Assembly (NCBI GenBank): GCA_027486155.1
Contig: JAIXPR010000102.1
Span: forward strand, 1 to 6,271
Direction: 5' to 3'
Source of the DNA: Pseudomonadota bacterium
GTDB lineage: Bacteria > Bdellovibrionota_C > UBA2361 > OMII01
Length of the DNA stretch: 6,271 nucleotides
Shown: positions 5,440 to 6,271 of the stretch, piece by piece
Layout: every line of letters starts with the position of its first letter
How positions within the stretch are numbered: position 1 is the stretch's first letter
The notes under the pieces: model-generated
Databases searched by the model: none
What the model was told of the DNA's origin: nothing
Seen by the model: only the letters and a program-made list of their open reading frames with translations
Program-made: the position numbers and the translations under genes

Positions 5440-6271
5440 ATGGCCTCCGATAGTTTACCCGAACAAAAAACTGAAATGCCCACCGACCGGCGGTTGGGCG
5501 AGCTTCGGAAAGAGGGGTCTGTATACCAGTCGATGGACATCGTGCATGTCATGGTGCTGACCGCGGGATTTCTCGCGCTCAATCTCTCTTGGAACCTGCT
5601 CTACAACGACATGCGGTATGTGTTCACGAAATCATTCACCATGATCGGGGAACGCCCGTCATTTGAGCTGAATGACCTCACCAGCGGGTTTATCCGACTC
5701 ATCCTTCTTGTGCTTCCTGACCTTTTAATTATCACTGGGATCGTGAGTGTGGTCGCCGTGCTGGCGGTTATGCTGCAAACAAATTGGAATAAACGAGATA
5801 GGTGGATCAAGCTACGGTGGGACTTCGTTAATCCGATCAAGGGATTCCAACGTATCTTCTCGCTCGCTGGTCTTGTGAACACCTTGAAAGCGATCGTTAA
5901 ACTCGGAGTCGTTCTTCCCATCGGCTATTGGGCTCTTGAGGGATTGGCGCCGATGATGGTGCGACTTATTCACTCCTCCGTGCTCGATGTGCTCGCGCTC
6001 ACCGGTTCCGCGGTGAGCACCGTATTCTGGAAGATTATGTGCATCTTCGTCGCGCTCGCTGTCGTTGACTGGGTATGGGGCAAATTCCAGTGGCTTAAGA
6101 AAAATAAGATGACCAAGGAAGAGGTCAAGGAGGAGCGTAAGTCCGTCGAGGGTGATGAGATGATGCGCCGAAAGATGATCTCGAAGGGAATGGCCCGTGT
6201 CGCTCAGAAGCTTAAAAAATCGGTGCCACAAGCTGATGTTATCGTGACCAATCCCACTCACTACGCGGTGG
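5440..6271 (+). CDS. flhB: Flagellar export protein FlhB (3' truncated by window edge)
   Basis: FlhB is the export-gate membrane protein whose cytoplasmic domain self-cleaves to switch substrate class from rod/hook to filament. The 277 visible residues begin with PEQKTEMPTDRRLGELRKEG, matching the conserved EKTE-PT-RL-K-G N-terminus. Membrane segments lie at about 35-53, 83-113, 148-169 and 184-212. A charged cytoplasmic linker follows (about 213-262) with the conserved MTKEEVKEE and KSVEGDE. Then ADVIVTNPTHYAV includes the self-cleavage site NPTH at codons 271-274, where cleavage falls between Asn and Pro. Most FlhB proteins have Pro where this one has Glu243 after EGD-equivalent residues. 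ATG 5440 is the first start after an in-frame stop at 5431 and gives the conserved N-terminus. Its ribosome site is weak (CGAG about 10 bases upstream, AGG abutting the ATG). About 80-100 further residues should lie beyond the window. flhA may follow, but this is unseen. Confidence 0.96.
   Translation, partial: MASDSLPEQKTEMPTDRRLGELRKEGSVYQSMDIVHVMVLTAGFLALNLSWNLLYNDMRYVFTKSFTMIGERPSFELNDLTSGFIRLILLVLPDLLIITGIVSVVAVLAVMLQTNWNKRDRWIKLRWDFVNPIKGFQRIFSLAGLVNTLKAIVKLGVVLPIGYWALEGLAPMMVRLIHSSVLDVLALTGSAVSTVFWKIMCIFVALAVVDWVWGKFQWLKKNKMTKEEVKEERKSVEGDEMMRRKMISKGMARVAQKLKKSVPQADVIVTNPTHYAV

Noticed and set aside
5812..6261. Minus-strand open frame at the right end
   Set aside because: It lies opposite flhB, whose N-terminus, membrane segments and NPTH motif are unmistakable.

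Overview
This window is a slice of a bacterial flagellar operon. It encodes the end of the motor/stator block, the switch complex, and almost the whole membrane part of the flagellar type III export gate. All genes are on the + strand. The order is a MotB/OmpA-like gene (cut by the left edge), a short MotB-like gene, fliL, fliM, fliN, fliO, fliP, fliQ, fliR and flhB (cut by the right edge). The order and the protein signatures are unambiguous from fliL to flhB. The two upstream genes are more divergent and are called on weaker grounds.

Organism: a motile, flagellated and probably diderm (Gram-negative) bacterium with roughly balanced base composition. fliL-M-N-O-P-Q-R-flhB in one run, FliN rather than FliY, signal peptides on FliO and FliP, and sigma-54-like promoter sequences all fit a proteobacterial or deltaproteobacterial-grade lineage. 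The species cannot be named from the sequence, and the taxonomic statement is inference.

Layout: positions 2-938 hold two overlapping genes that both look like stator B subunits or fragments. The second has a clear MotB transmembrane segment with the ion-carrying Asp. Both have an OmpA-like periplasmic fold in which the usual peptidoglycan-binding motif is not recognisable. Positions 946-2912 hold fliL (stator-associated) and fliM/fliN (C-ring switch). Positions 2930-5252 hold fliO, fliP, fliQ and fliR (export gate and its assembly factor). Up to the end of fliR the genes overlap or are separated by 7-17 bases, so they are probably co-transcribed and partly translationally coupled. A 187-base gap then separates fliR from flhB. 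It contains a good sigma-54 type -24/-12 element and a possible leader stem-loop, so flhB probably begins a second transcription unit. flhB runs to just past its NPTH self-cleavage motif, where the window ends.

How it works together: FliP, FliQ, FliR and FlhB form the export channel core, FliO helps FliP assemble, FliM/FliN form the rotor switch that receives CheY-P, and FliL with the MotB-like proteins works at the stator. I see no RNA genes, mobile elements, CRISPR arrays or evident transfer, and no wholly new system. The points most worth following are the tandem, apparently anchor-degenerate MotB-like proteins and the sigma-54-like sites, one of them inside a coding region.
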